35,794 bases of DNA, taken from JBOGWP01 sp050693875. Its GTDB lineage: Bacteria > Actinomycetota > CADDZG01 > JAHWKV01 > JBOGWP01. The position numbers were made by a program, and so were the translations under genes. Of this stretch, positions 1 through 8,800 are shown piece after piece. Where the stretch lies: the NCBI GenBank assembly GCA_050693875.1, contig JBOGWP010000183.1, positions 1-35,794 on the forward strand, read 5' to 3'. Position 1 is the stretch's first letter. Every line of letters begins with the position of its first letter. The notes beneath the pieces were generated by a model. It searched no databases. It was not told the origin of the DNA and was given only the letters and a program-made list of their open reading frames with translations.

Positions 1-1
1 G

Positions 2-88
2 TTCGTGCGCAAGCCCCCCGTTCCCCCGCAGCTGCCCGGGGTGGCCTGGATCAACAAGCCGGACGGGAAGGAGGCCCCGACACAGTAA
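2..88 (+). CDS. C-terminal end of an unidentified protein (partial)
   Basis: The window opens inside a reading frame that runs 28 codons to a TAA stop at 86-88. The residues end in PDGKEAPTQ and are rich in proline and lysine near the start. Nothing in this short tail identifies a family. The frame is credible only because it is open from the window edge and the following 385 bases hold no clear gene. Confidence 0.35.
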   Translation, partial: FVRKPPVPPQLPGVAWINKPDGKEAPTQ

Positions 89-473
89 TTCCTCAAGCCG
101 TTTGTCCCATAAAGGTTGACAGGTTCCACGGGCTTTCGTCCCCAAACCTGACTCATTCGCACGAACTTCGGCACCTTAAGCTGGGCTGGCCATGATCAGC
201 GGATCGAACTACCCCGGCCGCTGCAGACGCAGCACCTCTGCCGTGACCAGCACGAGGGAAGCGACGAGGTAGGTCGCCGCGCCCGTGCGAGGACCGGATC
301 GCCGCCACGCGACAAGACCCGTTCCCGAAGCACGAAGCTGGCCGCGGTCAGCGCAACCGCTGCCACGATGAACCGCGTTCCCATGCGAGGGCAACCAGAC
401 CCCGATTCCTCCCTCGTGCCGAGCGTTCATCCCGAAGCAAGACCGGCGCCATAGGCGGGTCTGCGGGGAGAGG
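89..473. other. Gene-poor stretch of about 385 bp
   Basis: No intact gene is supported here. A 6-bp inverted repeat (CAGGTT at 120-125, AACCTG at 145-150) with a 19-nt loop follows the gene ending at 88, but no T-run follows it, so it is at best a weak terminator. A TTGACA hexamer at 116-121 has no convincing -10 partner. The only coding-like signal is the possible decayed membrane protein at 209-384 on the minus strand. Confidence 0.5.
209..384 (-). pseudogene. Possible decayed two-helix membrane protein (frameshifted)
   Basis: Reading from an ATG at 384, the first frame gives a hydrophobic start (MGTRFIVAAVALTAASFVLR). After about 35 codons it becomes Ser/Cys/Arg-rich and unlike a protein. 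The adjacent frame then supplies a second hydrophobic stretch (YLVASLVLVTAEVLRLQ) ending at a TAG at 209-211. Joining the two gives a small protein with two membrane segments separated by a basic loop. No ribosome binding site is obvious. Open frames are common by chance at this G+C, so this may be coincidence rather than a gene remnant. Confidence 0.2.
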
Positions 474-680
474 TGCTCCGACGTCTACTACTCGTACTCG
501 GTCGACGGCGGCACCACCTGGTCGAGCAACATCCGCCTGACCGACGGCATGATCGACCGCGACGTGGGGGTGACCTTCAACAACCAGGACGTGCGGGGGC
601 CGCCGGCGTCCGAGTCCGCCGGAGCGCCCCGCCGGCCGCCCCCACGTCCCAGGCGCCGGCTCAGCGACGGCTCGACCTGA
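474..680 (+). pseudogene. Fragment of a BNR/Asp-box (sialidase-like) repeat protein
   Basis: About 40 codons from 477 read SDVYYSYSVDGGTTW followed by SSNIRLTDGMIDRDVGV. SVDGGTTW is a textbook Asp-box (S-x-D-x-G-x-T-W) from a BNR beta-propeller, and the residues after it fit the next propeller strand. Upstream the frame has no start codon or coding character. Downstream it turns into Pro/Arg-rich sequence and stops at 678-680. Its tail overlaps the 3' end of the convergent GH57 gene. I read it as a remnant of a secreted sialidase-like protein left by deletion or rearrangement; an intact gene is excluded by its length. Confidence 0.5.
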
Positions 681-1846
681 CTTGGTCGAGGATCCGCCAC
701 GCTTCGTCGAGGTCACTGTGGCAGCGGCCAACCCAGGCCTCTCCCCAGAAGAAGTTGCAGCTCGTCTCCGCCCGCAGCACGCGCCACAGGGCCTGCTCGA
801 GGTCGTGCTCGACGCCCGGGTGCCCGGAGCCGTTCAGGTCCCGGCGGGCCCGCCCGCACCGCCCGGCTCGCCTCGGCCACGCGTGCGAGGGCGTCGCGCT
901 GGGCCTGGGAACCGGTCCACTGCGTGAAGCCGACGCCGTGATGCCAGCCGGTGTTCCAGGCGGCGGTCTCGACCGTGACCTCCCCGTGGGCGCCGTGGCG
1001 GTCGAGGTAGTCGTGGATGAAGCTCGGCCGGAGGCCCCCGCTCGTGCCCCGACCGACGCGGTCGAGGAGCGGCTCGAAGAATGCCGTCCAGAAGTTGGAG
1101 CCGTGCGTGGCGTTGCGGAACCAGCCGCCGTTGTCGCCGTCCGTGCAGGTCGCGACCAGCGGGGGGAAATCGCAGAACTTCGTTCGCTCGCCGACCTCGT
1201 GGATGAACCAGTCCGGCTCCATGCCGGACTCCTGGGCGTCCGACAGCTCCCGGTCCCGCACGACCACGACGATCTCCTCGCCTCCGTACCGGGCGACGTG
1301 GGGACGGTAGCGCAGCTCCTCCCAGCTCAGGTGGTCCAACGGCCGGACGTGGTTGCTGTCGACCAGGACGTAGCGATATCCGAACCGGCGGAGTGTCGGG
1401 ATCAGCTCCATGCAGAAACCCATCTCCGGCGGCCAGAACCCCTGGATGCGGGCCCGTGCGAACAGATGCCGTCCGATACCCGACCACCGACCGAGCTGCT
1501 CATCCCAATCCGCCGGCTCGATCAGGGGAAGCACCGGATGGTAATAGGCGGTGCCCAGGATGTCGAGGACCCGCTGGTTCTGCAGGTGCCACAGCAGCGA
1601 GCCGCAGTCCACGGTGCCGTACACGCGCTGCTGGAGCGCCGGGTCGGCGAGCGTCTCCAGCAGCGTGCCGGACAGCGACAGGTGCACCCGGGCGATGTCT
1701 TCGTGCGCCCAGAGCGACCGAGGGATCCGGTCGAGCGCCCAGAGGATCTCCCTGGCCTCCCACTCGTTGGCGTCGAGCAACTGCTCGAGGTTGCCTGCCG
1801 GCTGGTGCAGGTTGAGGACCAGGGCAAAGGCGATGTCGTGCGGCAA
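661..1846 (-). CDS. GH57 family glycoside hydrolase, with a frameshift near the 3' end
   Basis: Likely an intracellular alpha-glucan-active enzyme (amylase or glucanotransferase type). GH57 hallmarks are visible: HQP near the N-terminus (region 1), GFWPPEMGF with putative nucleophile Glu141 (region 3), and TDGDNGGWF with putative acid/base Asp236 (region 4). The start is a TTG at 1846, preceded by AGGAGG about 10 nt away; a TGA lies just upstream in frame, so no longer start is possible. The frame as sequenced stops at 713. From about 845-855 the adjacent frame continues with GHPGVEHDLEQALWRVL and ETSCNFFWGE to a TGA at 661-663. ETSC.(F/N).(F/Y)WGE also occurs at the C-terminus of the neighbouring GH57 protein, so a single extra base in a G/C run has shifted the frame. 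It could be a sequencing error or real inactivation. It lies 18 nt after the upstream GH57 gene, so the two are co-transcribed. Confidence 0.75.
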
Positions 1847-1864
1847 CGGCGTGCATCCTCCTCG

Positions 1865-3337
1865 TCAGACGTCGTGGGTCAGGATTTCGGTCTCCCGCCG
1901 GGACAGCTCGGCGCCGTAGGCGGTCCAGACGCCCTCCCCCCAGTACCGGAAGCAGCTCGTCTCCGCAGTGAGCAGGTGAAACAGGGCGTTGCGGTACCGG
2001 GAATCGTCGGTGGGGATCCCCCTGGCGAGGACCCGCTCGTGGAACTGGGAGCTCGCCAGCTCCATCGGTATGAGGACGCGGTCGTAGCCGCGCACCCACG
2101 AGACGTCGTTGGTCCAGCTCCCGCCCTCCATATGGAAGCGCCCGTCCTCGGCCCGCAGCTCCTCGATCACCGCGCCCAGCCGGCCTGGGCCGTCGCCCGG
2201 TTCCATCCGCGACCAGATCCGGTGCTGGAAGAGCGGCTGAACCGCGGGCAGGTCGGCAGGATGGATGCCGGCGGCAAAGAGATGCTCGAGGTACTCGGTG
2301 ACGTTCACGATGGGCGTGCGCGAACCCGAGCACTCCCGGACGACCTCGAAGTACTTGGGGGGGAACTCGTTCATCATCACGCCCCCGTTCTCCCCGTCGG
2401 CGATCTGGGTCACCAGGGGCGGGACGACTCGCCCGGCCAGGTCCCGGCGGGAGAGACCCTTGGCCTCGTAGTACGGCTGCATCTGTGCAACGAGCTTCGT
2501 GTCGCTGCCCTGGGTCTTCACGATGGCAACGATCTCGACGGTGCGTCCCTCGGAGTTCGTGCACACAAGACGGTGGGGGAGGTGCCGGCGCTCCAGCGGT
2601 CGCCCGTCGGGCAGCTCGACGGTGTGCTCCTGGACGAGCACCCAGTCGTAGCCGCAGTCCTTCAGGGTCTTGACGAACTCGTACGCCACGTCGGGATGGT
2701 TCGGCAGGGCCATCTCGGAAGGAGAGAAGCCCCGGACCCGGCCGAGGGCTTCGACGCCGAAGATGGCCGCGAAGTGGTGCTGCCAGGCCCGCACGTGCAG
2801 CCTGAAGTCCTGCACCGGCGTGGAGGGCGCGACGGCATGGCCCCACGGGCAGCCGAGCCACTCGACGGCATGACGCAGGCCCGGATCACGGGTGATCGGG
2901 ATCAGGGCGTCGAGCACATCGTCGAGGCCCATACGCCGCAAGCCGTGAAGCAGCGTCCCCGAGTACTCGAGCATGGCCCGGGGCTCGAGGCCTTCGGCCA
3001 GGAGCTCGGGGATGAACTCCCCCATGCGCTTGTAGCACCAGGCGAACACCGACCAGTTGTGGTTGTCGCCGGAGTCCGGATGCTCCCTCATGTCCTGCAG
3101 GTTGCTGATGATCCCCGCCGTGCGCAGGTCAGACCCGCTGGCGGGGATCAACGGCTGGTGCATGTGGAGTGCGATTGCGAACGCACTGTCGACGGAGTCG
3201 AAGTCGAGAGGAGTCTGGCCCAGAAAGACGGGGCGCTCCCGGCCGGCCGCGATCGCCGCCTCGACGGCATGCTCCGAGCCGCAGAGGTTGGGCAGGCCGT
3301 CTACGTACTCCGGGAGGTCTCTCGGAAGCTCTGGCAT
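1865..3337 (-). CDS. GH57 family glycoside hydrolase
   Basis: Second GH57 enzyme, 490 aa, predicted cytosolic, acting on alpha-1,4-glucan. Region 1 is the MHQP motif. GFSPSEMALP carries putative nucleophile Glu208, and IADGENGG carries putative acid/base Asp314. The C-terminus ends with ETSCFRYWGEGVW, matching the frame-shifted tail of the downstream GH57 protein. An in-frame GTG lies at 3355, but its codons form the ribosome binding site AGGAGG that precedes the ATG at 3337, so the ATG is chosen. It is first in a two-gene minus-strand operon and divergent from the GT4 gene. Exact activity (alpha-amylase, 4-alpha-glucanotransferase or other) cannot be decided from motifs; glycogen turnover is inferred from the neighbours. 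Confidence 0.85.
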   Translation of the reverse strand: MPELPRDLPEYVDGLPNLCGSEHAVEAAIAAGRERPVFLGQTPLDFDSVDSAFAIALHMHQPLIPASGSDLRTAGIISNLQDMREHPDSGDNHNWSVFAWCYKRMGEFIPELLAEGLEPRAMLEYSGTLLHGLRRMGLDDVLDALIPITRDPGLRHAVEWLGCPWGHAVAPSTPVQDFRLHVRAWQHHFAAIFGVEALGRVRGFSPSEMALPNHPDVAYEFVKTLKDCGYDWVLVQEHTVELPDGRPLERRHLPHRLVCTNSEGRTVEIVAIVKTQGSDTKLVAQMQPYYEAKGLSRRDLAGRVVPPLVTQIADGENGGVMMNEFPPKYFEVVRECSGSRTPIVNVTEYLEHLFAAGIHPADLPAVQPLFQHRIWSRMEPGDGPGRLGAVIEELRAEDGRFHMEGGSWTNDVSWVRGYDRVLIPMELASSQFHERVLARGIPTDDSRYRNALFHLLTAETSCFRYWGEGVWTAYGAELSRRETEILTHDV

Positions 3338-3679
3338 GATCGTGGTCCTCCTCACCCTTTCAGTTGGTCATCGAAGGGTCGCAGCCGACCTCGTCCGACT
3401 CGCCCACGCGTGGCACTGGGGCGTCCGTGCGGCCCCCCCAGATGGAGGTCAGCGGCCCCGTTTCCGAAACCGGGGGCCAGCCAGGCAAACGTGCGGGGGC
3501 CTGCGCCCTGCCGCACCCAGCGCGATCCGGCGGCGGACGCCGCAAGATGCGGTAGTATACCCGGAGGTTCGTCCTCGAGACGTCGTTTACGTCCGCGTCA
3601 CGTTCGTATGGGATCCTGACGAGTGACGAGGGCCCCGGGCCTCCCGAACCGCAGGGCCCAAGGATCGGTGAACCAGAGA
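3338..3679. promoter_or_regulatory. Divergent intergenic region between the GH57 operon and the GT4 gene
   Basis: This 342-bp space must hold the promoters of both the minus-strand GH57 pair and the plus-strand glycosyltransferase. No clear -35/-10 pair can be assigned by eye on either side. It contains one strong GC hairpin (separate entry). An AAGGA at 3660-3664 stands just ahead of the GT4 starts. Confidence 0.4.
3454..3478. other. GC-rich stem-loop in the divergent region
   Basis: GGCCCC at 3454-3459 pairs with GGGGCC at 3473-3478, and the GTT/AAC bases inside extend the stem around a small loop, with two unpaired bases. It would lie in the 5' leader of whichever transcript crosses it. 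No T-run follows, so it is not an obvious terminator; a regulatory leader or chance GC structure are both possible. Confidence 0.3.
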
Positions 3680-4840
3680 ATGCGTATCGCGCTGTTGTCG
3701 TGGGAATCGTTGAACTCGATCCCCGTTGGTGGCGTCGCCGTGCACGTCACGGAACTGGCGGCGGCTCTCGAGCGGAAAGGCCACGAGGTCCACATCTTCA
3801 CCAGGATGGGCCACGGCCAGCCGACGCTGGAGCGGATCCACGGTGTGTGGTATCACCGCTGCCCCTTCGACCTGGATCCCAACTTCGTGCAGGAGATCGT
3901 GGCGATGTGCCGCTCCTTCGCCCATCACGTCGTCGCGACCGAGGACCACATGGGAGCGGGCTTCGACATCGTGCACGCTCACGACTGGCTCGCCGCCCTG
4001 GCGATGACGTGGATCCAGCAGCGCGGCCGGAAGGGCATCCTCACCATGCACTCCACGGAGTTCGGGCGATGTGGGAACCACTTCTGCGGTGAGGATTCGG
4101 GCCGCATCCGCGAGATCGAACGCCACGCGACCTACGTCGCCCACCGGGTGGTCTCGGTCTCCCACGCCCTCAAGAGCGAGCTGCAGTGGATGTACAACGT
4201 CCCAGACTGGAAGGTCGACGTCGTCTACAACGGGGTGTCGGCGAAGCCGTTCGACGGCTGGCTCGACGATCCGGGCCAGATCCGGGCCGGCTACGGGATC
4301 GGACCCATGGATCCAACCGTGCTGTTCGTCGGGCGGATGGCCTACCAGAAGGGACCGGACCTCCTCGTGGAGGCGGTTCCCATGCTCCTCCACCACTACC
4401 CCAACGCGAAGTTCGTCTTCGCCGGCGACGGGCACCTCAAGGGCCACTGCGAGGGCCGAGCTCACCAACTCGGTGTCGCCCATGCGTGCCGGTTCCTCGG
4501 ATACCGCAACGGGGTCGAGCTCGTCAATCTCTACAAGATCTGCGACACCGTCTGCGTCCCGAGCCGCAACGAGCCGTTCGGCATGACCGTGCTCGAGGCG
4601 TGGAGCGCGGGCAAGCCCGTGATCGCATCCTCGAACGGCGGCCCGGGCGAGTTCGTCTGGCACGAGGTCAACGGGCTGAAGGTGCACCCCGACCCGCAGC
4701 CCATCGCCTGGGGGTTGGGAACCCTCTTCACCAACTTCGACTGGGCCCGGTGGATGGGCGCGAACGGCCGGCGCGGCGTGGATACCGCCTTCACGTGGGA
4801 CGCGGTTGCGGACCACATACTGGCTGTCTATCATCACTGA
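3680..4840 (+). CDS. GT4 family glycosyltransferase, glycogen-synthase-like
   Basis: GT-B fold glycosyltransferase, 386 aa, predicted to extend alpha-1,4-glucan from a nucleotide-activated glucose donor in the cytosol. The N-terminal Rossmann domain starts MRIALLSWESLNSIPVGG, with the donor/acceptor glycine turn VGGVAVHV, followed by DIVHAHDW. The C-terminal domain has GRMAYQKGPDLLVEA (the GT4 G-R-x4-KG segment) and NEPFGMTVLEAW, the E-x7-E motif (Glu298 and Glu306). The ATG at 3680 fits the family's usual N-terminus; in-frame starts at 3623 (ATG-like) and GTG 3668 would add an unrelated basic extension. It leads the plus-strand glycogen gene set, followed by the DUF4912 gene and the branching-enzyme fusion. 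Donor specificity (ADP- or UDP-glucose) is not visible. Confidence 0.85.
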   Translation: MRIALLSWESLNSIPVGGVAVHVTELAAALERKGHEVHIFTRMGHGQPTLERIHGVWYHRCPFDLDPNFVQEIVAMCRSFAHHVVATEDHMGAGFDIVHAHDWLAALAMTWIQQRGRKGILTMHSTEFGRCGNHFCGEDSGRIREIERHATYVAHRVVSVSHALKSELQWMYNVPDWKVDVVYNGVSAKPFDGWLDDPGQIRAGYGIGPMDPTVLFVGRMAYQKGPDLLVEAVPMLLHHYPNAKFVFAGDGHLKGHCEGRAHQLGVAHACRFLGYRNGVELVNLYKICDTVCVPSRNEPFGMTVLEAWSAGKPVIASSNGGPGEFVWHEVNGLKVHPDPQPIAWGLGTLFTNFDWARWMGANGRRGVDTAFTWDAVADHILAVYHH

Positions 4841-4937
4841 ATTCCGCCCCCGAGCCCGAATGCCTCGCGAACTTGATCCAGCCGGCATCATCGAGTGACA
4901 GCACATCCCGCCGGCTTCCGGCCTGCCCTTCGCTCAT
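4791..4937 (-). CDS. Possible small ORF antisense to the end of the GT4 gene
   Basis: A 48-codon frame starts at an ATG (4935-4937) preceded by GAGGAG with a 6-nt spacer, a strong ribosome binding site by the standard of this window. It begins MSEGQAGSRRDVLSLDDAGW and its 3' third overlaps the GT4 gene on the other strand. I recognise no family, and the last 15 residues look like antisense sequence. The good start signal in an otherwise empty 190-bp gap is the only reason to list it. Confidence 0.2.
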   Translation of the reverse strand: MSEGQAGSRRDVLSLDDAGWIKFARHSGSGAEFSDDRQPVCGPQPRPT

Positions 4938-5033
4938 GGATGTCTCCTCGGGCCAAGGACGGGTAGCCTGAGTTCTGAGGCCGAATCTCCACTCGGACGG
5001 CGCCCTGCCGAAACGAATGAGGCCTCGAGGGTC

Positions 5034-5804
5034 GTGGGGCTCGCAGTCGATCCGTTCGTCGCCTACATCTGGTGGGAGGCCTCGCCGGAGGACCTCGCGC
5101 GGAGCACCGGGACCCTGGCCGTCCTGAGGTTCTCCGACGTCACCGGCGTCGCAGCGGGGCAGGCCCTCGGTCACTTCGACGTCCAGATCGACCTTCAGGC
5201 TGCCGGCCGCTACGTGACGCTCCTCAGCCCCAGGCGTTCCTACCGGGTGGACCTGGGGCTCGCCGGATCCGACGGCACGTTCGTCGGCATCGCACGGTCG
5301 GATGTCATCGACACCCCTCCGGACGCAACGTCATCGGCCGGTGAGTACCGCAGCCGGGCGGTCACCGGCAACGAGGAGTCGATGCCCGCCTTCGAGCCGG
5401 CTCTCGAGGGGCCCGGCCCACCGTCGGGGTCGCCTCCCGTCCCCCAGCCGCCGCCGGCGTCGGGTGAGGCGGCCGGCGGGCGTGCCGATCTGCCGGGACC
5501 CGGCGAGCGGGTGTGGACCGACGTAGCGGGGCACCTCGGGGAAGGGGCTCGGGGGCTCGACGCCCCGGCAGCTGACCCGGCCGCCGAGACCTCCGGCGCG
5601 GCGAGTGGGCCTGTAGACGCGGCGCACATCATCCGGCAGCAGCTCGCCGAGCTCTACCGCCTCGAGGTTTGGTCCCCCCCGCTTCCCTTCGGCAGCCAAC
5701 GGTGGGGAGCATCCGGCGAAGGCGTGCAGGGGATGCCTCCGGAAGGCATGGACCTCACCGGGTTGAGCGAGTGGGCGTACCGGCCGGGCCTCTCGTCGGG
5801 CTGA
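5034..5804 (+). CDS. DUF4912 domain protein
   Basis: The first ~95 residues match the DUF4912 pattern: AVDPFVAYIWWEASPEDLAR, then LRFSDVTG, and SPRRSYRVDLGLAGSDGTFVGIARSD written as two adjacent strands. The remainder is low-complexity Pro/Ala/Gly, ending with a helical piece (AHIIRQQLAELYRLEVWS) and a Trp-rich tail. DUF4912 proteins commonly sit beside GH57 and GT4 alpha-glucan genes, which fits this position; their biochemical role is not established. The start is uncertain. The domain seems to begin upstream, since in-frame codons before the GTG read NEASRVVGL, a typical first strand. Yet no ATG, GTG or TTG occurs in frame back to the stop at 4896-4898, so GTG 5034 (GAGG 11 nt upstream) is used. 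A rare start codon or a small sequence error would explain the discrepancy. Confidence 0.7.
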   Translation: MGLAVDPFVAYIWWEASPEDLARSTGTLAVLRFSDVTGVAAGQALGHFDVQIDLQAAGRYVTLLSPRRSYRVDLGLAGSDGTFVGIARSDVIDTPPDATSSAGEYRSRAVTGNEESMPAFEPALEGPGPPSGSPPVPQPPPASGEAAGGRADLPGPGERVWTDVAGHLGEGARGLDAPAADPAAETSGAASGPVDAAHIIRQQLAELYRLEVWSPPLPFGSQRWGASGEGVQGMPPEGMDLTGLSEWAYRPGLSSG

Positions 5805-5865
5805 TCGTTGCCGACACCGTAGTCTGTCGAAGCAGGCAGGGGTCTCAACGTCATCCGAGGTGTCC

Positions 5866-8800
5866 ATGGAAAGCGGCTACCTGGCGCTGGTGCTCCACGC
5901 CCATCTGCCCTACGCCGGCAGCGGCGAGGTGGAGGACGCCCTCGCTCAGCACTGGCTCTTCGAGGCGATGACCGAGAGCTACATTCCCCTGCTCCTCGCC
6001 CTGGAGGGCCTGGCGGGCGAGGGAGTGCCGTTCCGCCTCACGTTCTCGGTCAGCCCCACCCTGGTCACGATGCTCCTCGACCCCCTCCTCCAGGCACGCT
6101 ACGAGAAGCGGCTCGAGCAGTTGATCGAGCTCGCCGGCAGGGAGATGGCGAGGACGGCCGACCGGCCCGAGGTCAACGTCCTGGCGACGATGTACCGGCG
6201 GCTCCTGCTCGAGGCTCACGAGGCCTTCGCCACCCGGTTCCGCCGGGACCTGGTCGGGGCCTGGAAGCGTCTTCAGGAGGAGGGCTACATCGAGATCTTG
6301 GCCGGGGCGGCCACCCACGGCTACCTACCGCTGCTTCGGGTCGTCCCCTCGGCCGCCGAAACGCAAATCCGTGTCGGCGTAGACGAGTATGAGCGGGCCT
6401 TCGGCCGGCAGCCGAGGGGGTTCTGGCTGCCCGAGTGTGCCTTCTACCCGGGCGTCGACCGGATGCTCGGGCGCCACGGCATCCGCCACACCTTCCTCGA
6501 GACCCATGGGATCACCCGGGCCGACCCACGGCCCCGCTTCGGCGTCTATGCCCCGCTCTACTGCCCGTCGGGGGTGGCAGTCTTCGGACGCGATCCCCTG
6601 TCCTCCCGGCAGGTCTGGAGCTCCACGGAAGGCTACCCGGGCGACCCAGACTACCGGGAGTTCTATCGCGACCTCGCCCACGACCTCGACCACGACGAAG
6701 TCAGGGCCTACATGCTCCACAAAGCCATGCGCCTCGACACGGGCCTCAAGTACTACCGTGTCACCGGCGACACCGACCAGAAGGAGCTCTACGTACCCGA
6801 GCTGGCTCGACGAAAGGCCGAGCTGGATGCCGAGGACTTCCTCACGAACAAGCGCATGCAGACCGAAGCCCTCGCCGGCCTCATGGATCGGAGCCCCATC
6901 GTTTCGGCAGCTTTCGATGCGGAGCTGTTCGGCCACTGGTGGTTCGAGGGCCCCCGCTTCATCGAGGCGCTGATCCGCAAGGCCTCCCAGGACGAGGCCA
7001 TCCGGCTCACGACCTTGTCCGGGTACCTGCAGGCCCATTCCGACAACCAGGTCGCCTCCCCGGCGACGTCGAGCTGGGGACGCAACGGCTTCCACGAGGT
7101 CTGGCTCAACGAGCGCAACGACTGGATCTACCCCCTCCTGCACCGCGCCGCAACGCGGGAGGAAGCTCTCCTCCGCCTCACGGACCTCTCGGGCGCCACC
7201 GCACGGGCGCGTGCCCAGGCCCGGCGTGAGCTCCTCCTGGCCCAGGCAAGCGACTGGGCCTTCATGCTCGACGGGGGGGGCCTGGCGAGGTACGCAGAAG
7301 AGAGGATCCGGGGCCACCTCGACCGATTCGATCGGCTGGCCGACCAGGTAGAACAGGGCGCCGTCGATGAGGCGTGGCTCACGGCAGTCGAGCGCCGCGA
7401 CCGCCTCTTCCCCAGCCTCGAGGTGGACGAAGCACGCACGCCTACTGTCCCGGCGCCGGTCCTGCGCGTGGAGCAAGAAGCCGGTGTGACTCGGGCCGCT
7501 CCCGCGGCCACGCCTCCGGTCAGCCGCCTGTCCGGCGATGACCTCCACCTGTTCAACGAGGGAACGCATTTCCAGCTCCAGGACAAGCTGGGGGCCCACG
7601 TGATGAACGTCGACGGGGTGGAGGGAACCTACTTCGCCGTCTGGGCACCGCAGGCGGCGTCGGTAGCGGTCGTCGGCGACTTCAACGACTGGGATGCCAA
7701 GGCCGACCTCCTGGCGCCCCGGGACCTCTCCGGGATCTGGGAGGGCTTCGTCGCCGGAGCGGGGGGTGGGGACCGCTACAAATTCCACGTCGACGGCCAC
7801 GGAGGCCACCGGGCCGAGAAGGCCGATCCTGTTGCGACATTCGCGGAGGTCCCCCCGGGGACCGCCTCGCTGATCTGGGACCTCGCCTACGCCTGGGGCG
7901 ACGCCGATTGGATGGCGGCGCGGGCCAAGCGCAACGCCCTGGACGCGCCGCTTTCGATCTACGAGGTGCACCTCGGATCGTGGAGGCGGGTGGCGGAGGA
8001 GGGCAACCGACCGCTGACCTACCAGGAGCTGGCGCCCCAGCTCGCCGAGTACGCCACCGAACAGGGATTCACCCACGTGGAGCTCCTGCCGGTAATGGAG
8101 CACCCCTTCTACGGCTCGTGGGGCTACCAGGTCACGGGGTACTTCGCTCCCACGAGCCGCTACGGCACGCCCCAGGACCTCATGGCGCTGATCGACCGTC
8201 TCCACCAGGCGGGCGTCGGCGTCATCCTCGACTGGGTGCCCTCCCACTTTCCCACGGACGAACATGCCCTCGGCTACTTCGACGGCACCCACCTCTACGA
8301 GCACGCCGACCCACGGCTCGGCCATCATCCCGAGTGGGGCACGTTCATCTTCAACTACGGCCGGCCCGAGGTTCGCAGCTTCCTGATCTCCAACGCGGTC
8401 TTCTGGCTGTCCCGATACCACGCCGACGGGATGCGGGTGGACGCGGTGGCGTCGATGCTGTACCTCGACTATGCCCGGGCGGACGGCGAGTGGATCCCCA
8501 ATCGCTACGGGGGCCGGGAGAACCTCGAGGCCATCGATTTCCTGCGCCAACTCAACGAGGAGGTCTACCGCCGCCATCCCGACGTGATGATGATCGCCGA
8601 GGAGTCCACGGCGTGGCCGATGGTCTCCAGGCCCACGGACACCGGCGGGCTCGGGTTCGGGCTCAAATGGGACATGGGCTGGATGCACGACACGCTGCGC
8701 TACATGAGCCGGGACCCGATCCTGAGGCGGTATCACCACAACGACCTCACCTTCCGTGCGCTCTACGCCTTCCACGAGAACTTCGTCCTGCCTCTCTCCC

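Noticed and set aside
116..150. Promoter from the TTGACA at 116-121
   Set aside because: No -10 hexamer at 16-19 nt and no credible gene downstream on the plus strand.
473..3619. Very long plus-strand open frame (about 1048 codons) opposite the two GH57 genes
   Set aside because: Its translation is Pro/Arg/Val-rich without motifs, while the minus strand carries clear GH57 signatures and ribosome binding sites. It is an antisense shadow typical of high G+C; only the first ~70 codons region contains a real remnant, in a different frame.
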